Below, piece after piece: positions 26,385-34,612 of a stretch of 64,000 bases of DNA (within the stretch, counting starts at the first letter, position 1; the number at the start of each line of letters is the position of its first letter). This DNA comes from Rhodopseudomonas palustris (GTDB lineage: Bacteria; Pseudomonadota; Alphaproteobacteria; Rhizobiales; Xanthobacteraceae), in contig NZ_CP058907.1 of assembly GCF_013415845.1 (NCBI RefSeq), positions 4,774,001 to 4,838,000 on the forward strand. Reading direction: 5' to 3'. The position numbers and the translations under genes were made by a program. The notes below the pieces were generated by a model, which saw only the letters and a program-made list of their open reading frames with translations, ran no database searches and had not been told where the DNA came from.

Positions 26385-26873
26385 TTACCGCCAGGTCGCG
26401 ATCGGGGGCCGGCCCTCGAGCACTTCGGCGATCCGCAGCCGGGTGCCCGGCGTGGTTTCGGCGGGCAGCGCGTCGGCGGCGAAGAAGCCGCTGGCGATGA
26501 TTTCGTGGTTCGGCTCCGGCGGCCGATCTTGTTGGTATTGACGCACCACATAGACGGCGACGTGGTCGCGCGGCGACACGTGGCTGTTGAAGAAGATGCC
26601 GTGCAGCGCCGGCGCCCCCGTCAGCGCGATGCGGCCCTCCTCCATCAGCTCGCGGGTCAGAGCATCGACGAAGCTCTCGCCGACCTCGACCCCGCCGCCC
26701 GGCAGATGCCAGCCGCCGACATACGAGTGCTGGATCAGGAACACCCGATCCTCAGCGTCCAGCACCACGCCGCGCGCGCCCAGCGTCATGCCGCGGGCGA
26801 ACCGCCAGTACAGATGAAACATCCGGGTCAGCGCCGGCTCGAACTTCAACCGTAGGTTCTGAACAGCGGTCAC
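26385..26873 (-). CDS. Nudix hydrolase
   Basis: A 162-aa protein with an intact Nudix box, starting GGVEVGESFVDALTREL and ending MEEGRI, fitting Gx5Ex7REUxEExGU with the metal-binding REUxEE helix. Nudix enzymes hydrolyse nucleoside diphosphates linked to another group; the substrate here is unknown. The start codon is GTG at 26873, and no strong ribosome-binding site is seen. The 210-bp space between it and the MscS gene shows no other gene. It is divergent from the metallophosphoesterase. Confidence 0.85.
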   Translation of the reverse strand: MTAVQNLRLKFEPALTRMFHLYWRFARGMTLGARGVVLDAEDRVFLIQHSYVGGWHLPGGGVEVGESFVDALTRELMEEGRIALTGAPALHGIFFNSHVSPRDHVAVYVVRQYQQDRPPEPNHEIIASGFFAADALPAETTPGTRLRIAEVLEGRPPIATWR

Positions 26874-27007
26874 CGCCGGTGGCCCTCGCGCGAAGGCGCA
26901 GCGGAGGCTTGCGCCGTTCCGGGCAACTTGCCAAAACCGCAGAGGTTTTCACAGGCGGCAGTTCGCGACCGGCTCGCAGGGGCGCGGCGTCGCGACAGGA
27001 TCGGGCG

Positions 27008-27889
27008 ATGACCGAATTCACTCTGGCGCATCTGTCCGACCCACATCTGCCGCTGCCGCCGAAGACCAGCCTGCGCCACCTCGCCTCCAAGCGCGCGCTC
27101 GGCTACCTCAACTGGCGGCGCAACCGCCATTTGATCCACCGCCGCGACATCCTCGATACGCTGGTCGCCGACCTGCAGGCGCAGCAGCCCGACCACATCG
27201 CGGTCACCGGCGACCTCGTCAATATCGCGCTGGTCAACGAATTCGCTCCGGCGCGGCAATGGCTGGAGAGCGTCGGCCCGGCCGACCGGGTCAGCCTGGT
27301 GCCGGGCAATCACGACGCCTACGTCCGCTCCACCGCGCATCGCTTCGCCGAAACGTTTCCGGACTACATCAGCGGCGACGACGCTACCCCGGGCTTTCCA
27401 TATCTGCGCCGCCGCGAGGCAATCGCGATCATCGGGGTGTCGAGCGCGGTGCCGACCGCGCCGCTGCGCGCCACCGGCTGGCTCGGCGCGACCCAGCGTG
27501 CCGCGCTGGAGGCGCTGCTGCAGAGCCTTGCCGGCGAGCGCGTGTTCAAGGTGCTGCTGATCCATCATCCGCTGCAGTCGCGCTCGCGGCACAAACGGCT
27601 GACCGACGCCGCCGACCTGATTGCCCTGCTGCAGCGGCATCCGGTCGATCTGGTGCTGCACGGCCACGATCACGTCCACGCCACGGTCCGGATCGAGACG
27701 CCATTCGGCGCGATTCCCGTCGTCGGCGTGCCATCGGCCTCAGCGATGAACGATCACCACCGGCCGTCGGCCGCCTACAACCTGTTCAAGATCAGCGAAG
27801 GCAATGACGGCTGGCGCTGCGAGCACCGCATCCGCGGCTTCCAGGCCAGCGAACAGATCGTCGACGTGCGCCCGCCCGAGATGCTGTAG
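27008..27889 (+). CDS. Calcineurin-like metallophosphoesterase
   Basis: A 293-aa phosphoesterase with all five metal-site motifs: LSDPHL (DxH) near the N-terminus, TGDLVN (GD), PGNHDAY (GNHD), LLIHHPL (H) and HGHDHVH (GHxH) near the C-terminus. The class includes cAMP phosphodiesterases of the CpdA type and other phosphodiesterases. No signal peptide is present, so it is cytoplasmic. The ATG at 27008 directly begins MTEFTLAHLSDPH, the usual N-terminus. It is convergent with the next gene. The substrate is not determined by sequence. Confidence 0.9.
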   Translation: MTEFTLAHLSDPHLPLPPKTSLRHLASKRALGYLNWRRNRHLIHRRDILDTLVADLQAQQPDHIAVTGDLVNIALVNEFAPARQWLESVGPADRVSLVPGNHDAYVRSTAHRFAETFPDYISGDDATPGFPYLRRREAIAIIGVSSAVPTAPLRATGWLGATQRAALEALLQSLAGERVFKVLLIHHPLQSRSRHKRLTDAADLIALLQRHPVDLVLHGHDHVHATVRIETPFGAIPVVGVPSASAMNDHHRPSAAYNLFKISEGNDGWRCEHRIRGFQASEQIVDVRPPEML

Positions 27890-27933
27890 CGCTCGGGTTG
27901 CCCGCGCACCGCGTCCCCGCGCAACCAGAAGCG

Positions 27934-28482
27934 TCAGGAAATCCGCAGCGCCGCGAACAGCGCGAGCGCAAAGAGCGCCAGCGCGCCGGCAACGAAGCCG
28001 AGCACGAAGGTCCACAGCCCATTGCGGCGCGGCGGCGCTGGCGGCGGAGCGGCTTGGACCGGCGGCAACGACAGCGCTCGCTCGCGCTCGACCAGCCGGC
28101 GGGCCACATAGCTCGTCACCGCATCGGCGATCTTGGCCGCCTCGTGGGATTCGGCCAGCACGATCCGGCCATAGGCGGTGTCCTGGACGAAGCGGTACAT
28201 CCGCTTGTCGCGCCCCATCACCACATGGGCGACGACATCGATCCACAGCCGCGGCGTGTCGCCCTGGGTGATGCCGCGATCGAACAGCTCGACTCCGGCC
28301 GGGATCTCGGCGAACAGCGGGTCGAGCGCTTCATTGAGGATTTCGAGCCGGGCGATCTCGGCATCGCGCAGGTCGACGACCACGCCGGTGCGGTCGGCGG
28401 CCTCGATCCGGGCCTGCCGCAACGCATCCTTCAGCCGCATCGGCCTCGCCGCCGTGCTTACGGAGTTCTGAGCGTCCGCCAT
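27934..28482 (-). CDS. Membrane-anchored protein of unknown function
   Basis: A 182-aa protein with a long soluble N-terminal domain (about 1-140) and a single C-terminal membrane segment (LWTFVLGFVAGALALFALALFAALRI), after a Pro-rich linker (PPPAPPRR). It looks tail-anchored with the bulk in the cytoplasm. The N-terminal domain (GVVVDLRDAEIARLEILNEAL) does not match a family I recognise. It is convergent with the metallophosphoesterase and separated from DUF4170 by a 260-bp structured spacer. Confidence 0.68.
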   Translation of the reverse strand: MADAQNSVSTAARPMRLKDALRQARIEAADRTGVVVDLRDAEIARLEILNEALDPLFAEIPAGVELFDRGITQGDTPRLWIDVVAHVVMGRDKRMYRFVQDTAYGRIVLAESHEAAKIADAVTSYVARRLVERERALSLPPVQAAPPPAPPRRNGLWTFVLGFVAGALALFALALFAALRIS

Positions 28483-28743
28483 TCTCGACTTCAGCCTCGT
28501 GCTTGCCTGAGCCCGCCGCCGATTAACCTATCAGTAACCCTTCGGCCGCGAAAGCCGATTGCGGATCAACCAGTTGGCTCATCCACGGCAGTCTGACGGA
28601 CGTTCCACCATCCGGCCGAAGGGGCCCAAAACGACGATGGCGGCCCTGACGGGTTGCCCCGACAGGACCGCCAAAGTCCTTGGACGTCTTCTATCTCGTC
28701 AGCTCGCCGGGCGGCGCGTGCGCCGCCGCGGCTCAGGAGCGCA
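28483..28743. other. Gene-free spacer with hairpins
   Basis: No coding frame with family support is seen. A stable stem-loop, GGCGGCGCGTGCGCCGCC (about 28712-28729), follows the DUF4170 stop on the minus strand and may end its transcript. Another possible stem, ggcggccctg with caggaccgcc, lies at about 28640-28672. The segment could hold a small RNA, but no promoter is evident. Confidence 0.35.
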
Positions 28744-28959
28744 TCAGGCCGGGGTAACGGCCCGGTTCGGCTCTTCCACGATCGAGAACCGCACGCCTGC
28801 GCGATGGCGATTCTCTTCGGAAAGGACCTTCCAGGCCTCTTCGGCCTCCTTGCGCGTCTTGAAGGGACCCTTCACCTGGGCCGACCCTTCGACGAGCTTG
28901 TGGAAGTTCATCGAACCGAACTCGCCACCGATCACCCAGAAGTTGCTGCCCGTTGTCAT
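28744..28959 (-). CDS. DUF4170 domain protein
   Basis: A 71-aa soluble protein with the pattern FWVIGGEFGSMNFHKLVEG then GPFKTRKEAEEAWKVLSEE, which is the DUF4170 layout found in alphaproteobacteria. AGGAG lies seven bases upstream of the ATG. It is 24 bp downstream of aceA on the same strand, so it is probably co-transcribed with isocitrate lyase. Function is unknown. Confidence 0.8.
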   Translation of the reverse strand: MTTGSNFWVIGGEFGSMNFHKLVEGSAQVKGPFKTRKEAEEAWKVLSEENRHRAGVRFSIVEEPNRAVTPA

Positions 28960-28983
28960 GGTCCTTCTCCTGCTTCTTTCCGT

Positions 28984-30618
28984 TTAGCTGAACTGGTTCA
29001 TCGTGTTGTGTTCGCCGCCGGCCTTCAGAGCCGCGTCGCCGGCGAAGTATTCCTTGTGATCGTCGCCGATGTCCGAGCCGGCCATGTTCTGGTGCTTCAC
29101 ACAGGCGATGCCCTGACGGATTTCCTGGCGCTGCACGTTCTTAACATAACCCAGCATGCCCTGGTCGCCGAAATATTCGCGGGCCAGGTTGTCGGTCGAC
29201 AGCGCAGCCGTGTGGTAGGTCGGCAGCGTGATCAGGTGGTGGAAGATGCCGGCGCGCTTGGCCGAATCCGCCTGGAAGGTGCGGATGCGGGCGTCGGCTT
29301 CGATCGCCAGCGGGGTTTCGTCGTATTCGGCCTTCATCAGCTCGGCGCGGTTGTACTTGCTGACGTCCTTGCCCTCTTCCTTCCAGGCGTCATAGACCTG
29401 CCAGCGGAAGTTGAGCGTCCAGTTGAACGACGGGGAGTTGTTGTAGGCCAGCTTGGCGTTCGGCACGACTTCGCGGATCCGATCGACCATCGAGGCGATC
29501 TGCTCGATATGCGGCTTCTCGGTTTCGATCCACAGCAGGTCGGCGCCGTTCTGCAGCGAGGTGATGCAGTCCAGCACGCAGCGGTCCGCGCCGGTGCCCG
29601 GACGGAACTGGTACAGGTTGCTCGGCAGGCGCTTCGGACGCAGCAGCTTGCCGTTGCGGCTGATGATCACGTCGCCGTTGCCGATCTTGCTGGCATCGAC
29701 TTCCTCGCAATCCAGGAAGCTGTTGTACTGGTCGCCGATGTCACCCGGCTGATGGCTGACGGCGATCTGCTGGGTCAGGCCGGCGCCGAGCGAGTCGGTG
29801 CGGGTGACGATGATGCCGTCTTCCACGCCCATCTCGAGGAAGGCGTGACGGATCGCGCGAACCTTGGCGATGAACACGTCGTGCGGCACGGTGACCTTGC
29901 CGTCCTGGTGGCCGCACTGCTTCTCGTCCGAGACCTGGTTCTCGATCTGCAGCGCGCAGGCGCCCGCTTCGATCATCTTCTTGGCGAGCAGATAGGTCGC
30001 CTCGGCGTTACCGAAGCCGGCGTCGATGTCGGCGATGATCGGCACGACGTGGGTCTGGAAATTGTCGATCTGGTCGATGATCGCGGTTTCCTTGGCCTTG
30101 TCGCCGGCCTCGCGGGCCTTGTCGAGCTGGCGGAACAGGTCGTTCAGCTCGCGCGAATCCGCCTGGCGCAGGAAGGTGTAGATCTCTTCGATCAGCGCCG
30201 GCACCGAGGTCTTCTCGTGCATCGACTGGTCGGGCAGCGGACCGAACTCCGAGCGCAGCGCCGCGATCATCCAGCCCGACAGGTAGATGTAACGACGGTC
30301 GGTGCGGCCACCGCCGTGCTTCTTGATCGAGATCAGCTTCTGCTGCGCGATGAAGCCGTGCCAGCAGCCCAGCGACTGGGTGTACTTGGTCGGGTCGGCG
30401 TCATACGCCGCCATGTCGGCGCGCATCTGGGCCGCGGTGTAACGGGCGATGTCCAGACCGGTCTTGAAGCGGTTCTGCAGGCGCATCCTAGCCACGGCCT
30501 CGGCGGTGACGCCATTCCAGGTCGGCTTGTCCTTGAGGAGAGCTTCGGCCGCTTCGATCTCGCTCTTGTAGGAGGTCGGAGCGTGGATGGCGCTGATGCC
30601 GCGTGGCTGGAAGTTCAT
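28984..30618 (-). CDS. aceA: Isocitrate lyase
   Basis: A 544-aa enzyme that splits isocitrate into succinate and glyoxylate, the first step of the glyoxylate shunt, used for growth on acetate or fatty acids. The active-site cysteine lies in the signature DEKQCGHQDGK; most ICLs have KKCGH, and the KQCGH form together with the greater length is typical of the long ICL subfamily of alphaproteobacteria. Other conserved parts are LQIENQVSD, IVTRTDSLGAG and NSPSFNW. It is divergent from scfR, whose product is the expected regulator, and is followed by DUF4170. Confidence 0.96.
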   Translation of the reverse strand: MNFQPRGISAIHAPTSYKSEIEAAEALLKDKPTWNGVTAEAVARMRLQNRFKTGLDIARYTAAQMRADMAAYDADPTKYTQSLGCWHGFIAQQKLISIKKHGGGRTDRRYIYLSGWMIAALRSEFGPLPDQSMHEKTSVPALIEEIYTFLRQADSRELNDLFRQLDKAREAGDKAKETAIIDQIDNFQTHVVPIIADIDAGFGNAEATYLLAKKMIEAGACALQIENQVSDEKQCGHQDGKVTVPHDVFIAKVRAIRHAFLEMGVEDGIIVTRTDSLGAGLTQQIAVSHQPGDIGDQYNSFLDCEEVDASKIGNGDVIISRNGKLLRPKRLPSNLYQFRPGTGADRCVLDCITSLQNGADLLWIETEKPHIEQIASMVDRIREVVPNAKLAYNNSPSFNWTLNFRWQVYDAWKEEGKDVSKYNRAELMKAEYDETPLAIEADARIRTFQADSAKRAGIFHHLITLPTYHTAALSTDNLAREYFGDQGMLGYVKNVQRQEIRQGIACVKHQNMAGSDIGDDHKEYFAGDAALKAGGEHNTMNQFS

Positions 30619-30745
30619 GACATGATCCCTTCGGTACGAATAATTCGCAGCGCGACATTCGTGACAATCGCGCCTTGAAACGTGCCGAGAGATAAACGCG
30701 AGATGACAGAAGACGTACAGACCTCTTGCGAACGAATGGTGATGT

Positions 30746-30795
30746 CATGTAACTTCAGTACATGTAACAATTGTTATTTTGTAAATTTTGTAAAA
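30746..30795. promoter_or_regulatory. Candidate ScfR operator cluster between aceA and scfR
   Basis: Three ordered motifs sit in the 213-bp divergent region: CATGTAAC twice (30746 and 30761, spaced 15 bp), the perfect palindrome TAACAATTGTTA (30765-30776), and TTTTGTAAA repeated head to tail (30777-30785, 30786-30794). The last resembles the AAA/TTT-flanked sites of RamB-type regulators. The AT-rich stretch stands out from the GC-rich surroundings. Which motif the protein binds is inferred. Confidence 0.5.
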
Positions 30796-30831
30796 CGCGA
30801 TATCTGGGGCGGAATCTGAAAGGACCCTGCA

Positions 30832-32274
30832 ATGGCCGGTGATTCCGGTAAAAAACTGTTCGTGGGCCCCCGCTTCCGCCGCATCCGGCAGCAGCTCGGG
30901 CTATCGCAAACCCAGATCGCCGAAGGTTTGGGCATTTCTCCCAGCTACGTCAACCTGATTGAGCGCAACCAGCGCCCGGTGACCGCCCAGATCCTGCTGC
31001 GGCTGGCCGAGACCTATGATCTCGACCTGCGCGACCTGGCGACCGCCGACGAGGACCGGTTCTTCGCCGAACTCAACGAGATCTTCTCCGATCCCTTGTT
31101 CCGGCAGATCGACCTGCCCAAGCAGGAACTGCGCGACCTCGCCGAGCTCTGCCCCGGCGTCACCCATTCGCTGCAGCGGCTGTATGCCGCCTATACCGAG
31201 GCGCGCCGCGGCGAGACCATGGTGGCGGCGCAGATGGCCGACCGCGAACAGATCCGCTACGAGGCCAATCCGATCGAGCGGATCCGCGACCTGATCGAGG
31301 CCAACCGCAATTATTTCCCCGAACTGGAGCAGGCCGCCGAGGCGGTGCGCGACGAGCTCAATATCGGCTCGCAGGAGATGTTCGGCGCACTGAGCGACCG
31401 GCTGCGCGAGCGCCATTCGATTACCACCCGGATCATGCCGGTCGACGTGATGCGCGAAACGCTGCGCCGGTTCGACCGCCACCGCCGGCAATTGCTGATC
31501 TCCGAACTGATCGACGGCCCCGGCCGCGCCTTCCAGGTCGCGTTCCAGACCGGGCTGACCGAGCATGGCGGCGTCATGGACGCGATCGTGCACCGCGCCG
31601 GCGGGCTCGAAGACCAGGCGCGGCGGCTGTATCGCATCACGCTCGGCAACTACTTCGCCGCCGCGGTGATGATGCCCTACGCGGCGTTCCACGCCGCCGC
31701 CGAGCAGCTCTCCTACGACGTCAACGTGCTGGCGCAGCGTTTCAACGCCGGCTTCGAACAGGTCTGCCACCGCCTCACCACGCTGCAGCGGCCGAACGCG
31801 CGCGGCGTGCCGTTCTTCATGCTGCGGGTCGACAACGCCGGCAACGTCTCCAAGCGGTTCTCCTCCGGCACCTTCCCGTTCTCGAAATTCGGCGGCACCT
31901 GCCCGCTGTGGAACGTGCACTCGACCTTCGATACGCCGGACCGGCTGCTCAAGCAGGTGATCGAACTGCCCGACGGCAGCCGCTACTTCTCGATCGCCCA
32001 GATGGTCCGCCGCCCGATCGCGCCGCATCCGCAGCCGCAGCCGCGTTTCGCGATCGGCCTGGGGTGCGAAATCCGCCACGCCTCGAAACTGATCTACGCC
32101 GCCGGCATGGACCTGGAGAAAGCCGAAGGCACCCCGATCGGCGTCAACTGCCGCCTCTGCGAGCGCGAACATTGCTCGCAAAGAGCGGAGCCGCCGATCA
32201 CCAGGACGCTGATCCTCGACGAGAACACACGGCGGGCCAGCAGCTTTGCGTTTAGTAATGCGCGGGAGTTATAG
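30832..32274 (+). CDS. scfR: ScfR/RamB-type XRE regulator of short-chain fatty acid metabolism
   Basis: A 480-aa regulator. The N-terminal XRE helix-turn-helix (about residues 12-70; LGLSQTQIAEGLGISPSYVN) is followed by a peptidase-like domain of IrrE/DUF2083 type without an HExxH motif, and a C-terminal domain with a Cys cluster, NCRLCEREHCSQ (CxxCx4C). This layout is that of RamB of Corynebacterium (represses aceA/aceB) and ScfR of alphaproteobacteria. Divergence from aceA supports direct control of the glyoxylate shunt by an acyl-CoA signal. Its last 238 bp are repeated at 34349-34576, at the far edge of the inserted cassette. Confidence 0.85.
   Translation: MAGDSGKKLFVGPRFRRIRQQLGLSQTQIAEGLGISPSYVNLIERNQRPVTAQILLRLAETYDLDLRDLATADEDRFFAELNEIFSDPLFRQIDLPKQELRDLAELCPGVTHSLQRLYAAYTEARRGETMVAAQMADREQIRYEANPIERIRDLIEANRNYFPELEQAAEAVRDELNIGSQEMFGALSDRLRERHSITTRIMPVDVMRETLRRFDRHRRQLLISELIDGPGRAFQVAFQTGLTEHGGVMDAIVHRAGGLEDQARRLYRITLGNYFAAAVMMPYAAFHAAAEQLSYDVNVLAQRFNAGFEQVCHRLTTLQRPNARGVPFFMLRVDNAGNVSKRFSSGTFPFSKFGGTCPLWNVHSTFDTPDRLLKQVIELPDGSRYFSIAQMVRRPIAPHPQPQPRFAIGLGCEIRHASKLIYAAGMDLEKAEGTPIGVNCRLCEREHCSQRAEPPITRTLILDENTRRASSFAFSNAREL
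32037..32274 (+). repeat. Direct repeat, copy 1: 3' end of scfR
   Basis: These 238 bp encode the last part of ScfR including the Cys cluster and stop. They match 34349-34576 with scattered, mostly third-position changes and one in-frame 9-bp gap. Homology stops abruptly at the stop codon on the right. The two copies bracket the cassette of 32317-34253. Confidence 0.85.
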
Positions 32275-32316
32275 GGGACGCCTACAGCAAGGCTTGTATT
32301 GCCACGGGGTTGTTAC

Positions 32317-33513
32317 TCAGTCTCGCCTAGTAAACGAAACCACCTCGCCCATTTCTGCACCGTCAGACACTCGTCCCGGACTCGGTTTAAGACGAACGAC
32401 CATAGCAGCCTCATGAGCGAACCAGCCTGGCGGCAATCCCGTTAGATTCTCAACATCACCCGCCGGAATTGTAAATTCGAGCGCCAACAGATCTGACTTC
32501 GACCGAACACCTCCATCAACAATCAAATGAAGAGCATCTCGAAGCAATCGGGGTTCGCCGGGTATCCATTGGCGATCGAACGGCTCCTCCTTTGTCCACC
32601 CCTTAGCAGAATACAGCTTGTAGAGGTGTGTAGCAAAGTCACCAGGAATAACATCGAGATCCGCCAACCGTTTGATTTGTGCCTTGATCGACACCCGCCA
32701 ACGCTCCTTCGCGGTCACCATACTTGCGAGCGAGGGGAAACGCATCTCGACTGGATAGGTAGTCGAAGGAAGCAAGAAAGCACTAGCTAGCCGGAACGCC
32801 TGCGTCTCTATCAGCTTTAGGTCTCGTTTGAGCTGTTCTTCGGACACGTCGCGATGGAGAATCGCATGCGCCATTTCATGCGCAGCATCCATTTGGCGCC
32901 GAGCGAACGACATTTTATCACTCGCAAGCAGTATATGCGGTCTATCGTCGCCTGGCGACCAACTGCACAATCCGTCGAGCTTCACCGTCCCCATTTCAAT
33001 GACGGCCACAACGAAACCGAGCCGCTCGAGCAACGGCACCATATCGCCGCACGGGCCTTCGCCAAGTTCCCAATGTCGCCGCAGATCTAGCGCGATCTGC
33101 TCAAGGTCTTCGTCACGAAGCTGGTGGTAACTGGCACCCGCCATCACGTCTGGAATGTTGACGGGGGGCAGATCAACATAGTGTTCGACAGCATTGCTGA
33201 TCTCTTGGAGCCACCGCATTTGCGCGCTCTGATACTGCAGATCCCGAACTAATGTGGACGAAAGTGAACGAAGGAACGTCGGCCGTGCTGAAACGCGCTC
33301 GGGCCGAAAGAAGAACTCCGGTCGAACCTGCAAAAATCCGGCCAATCGGGTTAGAGTCTCGGGATCAGGGGCCGAACTTCCATCTTCCCAACGCGAGACA
33401 GTACTGGGATTCAAACTCATCGCCCGCGCAAGAGCGGACATACTTGGAATCCTCCTAGCAGCCCTGACCTCCGTCAGGCGACCTGGCACGAAGCCTGGTG
33501 TACCAATTGGCAT
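32317..33513 (-). CDS. XRE helix-turn-helix plus ImmA/IrrE metallopeptidase
   Basis: A 398-aa fusion protein. The N-terminal XRE domain (about residues 12-66; MSALARAMSLNPSTVSRWE) is joined to a zinc peptidase domain of the ImmA/IrrE type with HEMAH at residues 212-216. ImmA-type peptidases cleave phage repressors and IrrE/DdrO-type repressors; XRE-ImmA fusions occur in mobile elements, toxin-antitoxin-like pairs and stress circuits. It is eight bases downstream of the 243-aa gene, so the two form an operon. The DNA looks less GC-rich and its codon use differs from neighbours (codons such as TTA, AGA and ATA appear), consistent with transfer. Its target is unknown. Confidence 0.85.
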   Translation of the reverse strand: MPIGTPGFVPGRLTEVRAARRIPSMSALARAMSLNPSTVSRWEDGSSAPDPETLTRLAGFLQVRPEFFFRPERVSARPTFLRSLSSTLVRDLQYQSAQMRWLQEISNAVEHYVDLPPVNIPDVMAGASYHQLRDEDLEQIALDLRRHWELGEGPCGDMVPLLERLGFVVAVIEMGTVKLDGLCSWSPGDDRPHILLASDKMSFARRQMDAAHEMAHAILHRDVSEEQLKRDLKLIETQAFRLASAFLLPSTTYPVEMRFPSLASMVTAKERWRVSIKAQIKRLADLDVIPGDFATHLYKLYSAKGWTKEEPFDRQWIPGEPRLLRDALHLIVDGGVRSKSDLLALEFTIPAGDVENLTGLPPGWFAHEAAMVVRLKPSPGRVSDGAEMGEVVSFTRRD

Positions 33514-33521
33514 GTCCGTAC

Positions 33522-34253
33522 TTAACCTGATGGGTTGTCGGTTGCGTCGTCCGAATCCGGCTTCTCCGGAGGCCTGAAAGCCCTGGGAGACGTCTTGAGC
33601 GTGACGAGCGGCTGACCTCCTGACGAGGGCTCTGTTGAATTCGGAGGCGGAGCATACGCCTCCATCAACAGCTCAACAGTCCTATATTCAAGGAATCCGT
33701 TATACTCGGCATCGATAACGCCAACTGCAACCTCATTAAGGCGGCCGCCCCGCGAGGGATCACGAGCGAAGAGGAAGAGGACGAAAATGTCGCCCGGCTT
33801 GGCTCTTCCCTTGCCTCCTTCCAAGTCCAGACGCGGCGTGAGAAGGTAGTTCAAGGTCACGCCCACGAGCCTAGACTTGTTCTTTGTTGGCAGCTCTCTC
33901 GGTGCCGGCATCGAGGCCAATCCCAGCAGTACCCCCGGTTTATCGCCCCCAAACCGCATGAATGGTTGAAAGTACTGCAGATCGGTCCCGGGGATCACGT
34001 CCCCTTCCAGCCTCATCCCTCCATGACGTTCGCACACATCCTGAAAACCCTTCTCCATCAGACGGAAGCGAGCTTGCCCTTCCAGCCCTCGCGCACTTCG
34101 CCCGGTCAGGTCAGTGTTGTCGCGAATAAGTTCGTGAGCCTGACGCGCCCGCGACTCGGCGGCATCCAGAAGGTCGATCAGCAGATCGCGACGCAAAGTC
34201 GCGACGATACGCGCACCAATTTCATCCTCGGACATTTCAGAGCCCCGAATCAT
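33522..34253 (-). CDS. Uncharacterised protein, first gene of the XRE-ImmA cassette
   Basis: A 243-aa soluble protein I do not recognise. The N-terminal third (MSEDEIGARIVATLRRDLLI) is predicted helical, the middle (GVLLGLASMPAPRE, LVGVTLNYLLTPRLDLEGGK) looks beta-rich, and the C-terminal 50 residues are disordered and Pro/Ser/Asp-rich. No catalytic motif is visible. It starts at ATG 34253 or 34235. It is the upstream partner of the XRE-ImmA gene, so a substrate, toxin or sensor role beside the peptidase is possible. It is probably carried in with the cassette. Confidence 0.7.
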   Translation of the reverse strand: MIRGSEMSEDEIGARIVATLRRDLLIDLLDAAESRARQAHELIRDNTDLTGRSARGLEGQARFRLMEKGFQDVCERHGGMRLEGDVIPGTDLQYFQPFMRFGGDKPGVLLGLASMPAPRELPTKNKSRLVGVTLNYLLTPRLDLEGGKGRAKPGDIFVLFLFARDPSRGGRLNEVAVGVIDAEYNGFLEYRTVELLMEAYAPPPNSTEPSSGGQPLVTLKTSPRAFRPPEKPDSDDATDNPSG

Positions 34254-34348
34254 TGCGCCAGACCTGATTATCTACCGATATTTTTGCACAAACAAGGAAT
34301 AATGCTACGAAGGTATCTTGAAAACCGTTGTCGGTCGCAGTTCCTTTG

Positions 34349-34576
34349 CAGCCACGCTTAGCCATGGGCTTTGGGTGCCACGCCTCGAAACTGATCCACA
34401 CCGCCGCCATGGAGCTTGAGAAAGCCGAAGGCACCCCGATCGGCGTCAACTGCCGCCTGTGCGAGCGCGAACACTGCTCGCAAAGAGCGGAGCCGCCGAT
34501 CACAAGAACGCTGATCCTGGACGAGAACACGCGGCGGGCCAGCAGCTTTGCGTTTAGTAACGCGCGGGAGCTGTGA
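34349..34576 (+). pseudogene. Remnant copy of the scfR 3' end (direct repeat, copy 2)
   Basis: The frame encodes ASKLIHTAAMELEKAEG, the Cys cluster NCRLCEREHCSQ and the same C-terminus as ScfR. It lacks the other 400 residues and has no ribosome-binding site. Compared with copy 1 it has a 9-bp in-frame deletion before HASKL and many silent changes. It is best read as the displaced or imported end of scfR left when the cassette entered. Confidence 0.85.
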
Positions 34577-34586
34577 GCTGGTTGGC

Positions 34587-34604
34587 GTAACGCAAACGTG
34601 TTAC
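34587..34604. promoter_or_regulatory. Candidate operator of the RelB/YafQ module
   Basis: GTAAC gcaaacgt GTTAC is an inverted repeat (5-bp arms, 8-bp spacer) ending nine bases before the antitoxin ATG. RelB-type antitoxins repress their own promoter at such sites. The arms are short, so support is weak. Confidence 0.3.
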
Positions 34605-34612
34605 AGTGAAGT

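Noticed and set aside
34328..34576. The scfR tail copy as a functional 82-aa gene
   Set aside because: It has no ribosome-binding site, starts in unrelated DNA and encodes only the end of ScfR without its DNA-binding domain; a remnant is simpler.
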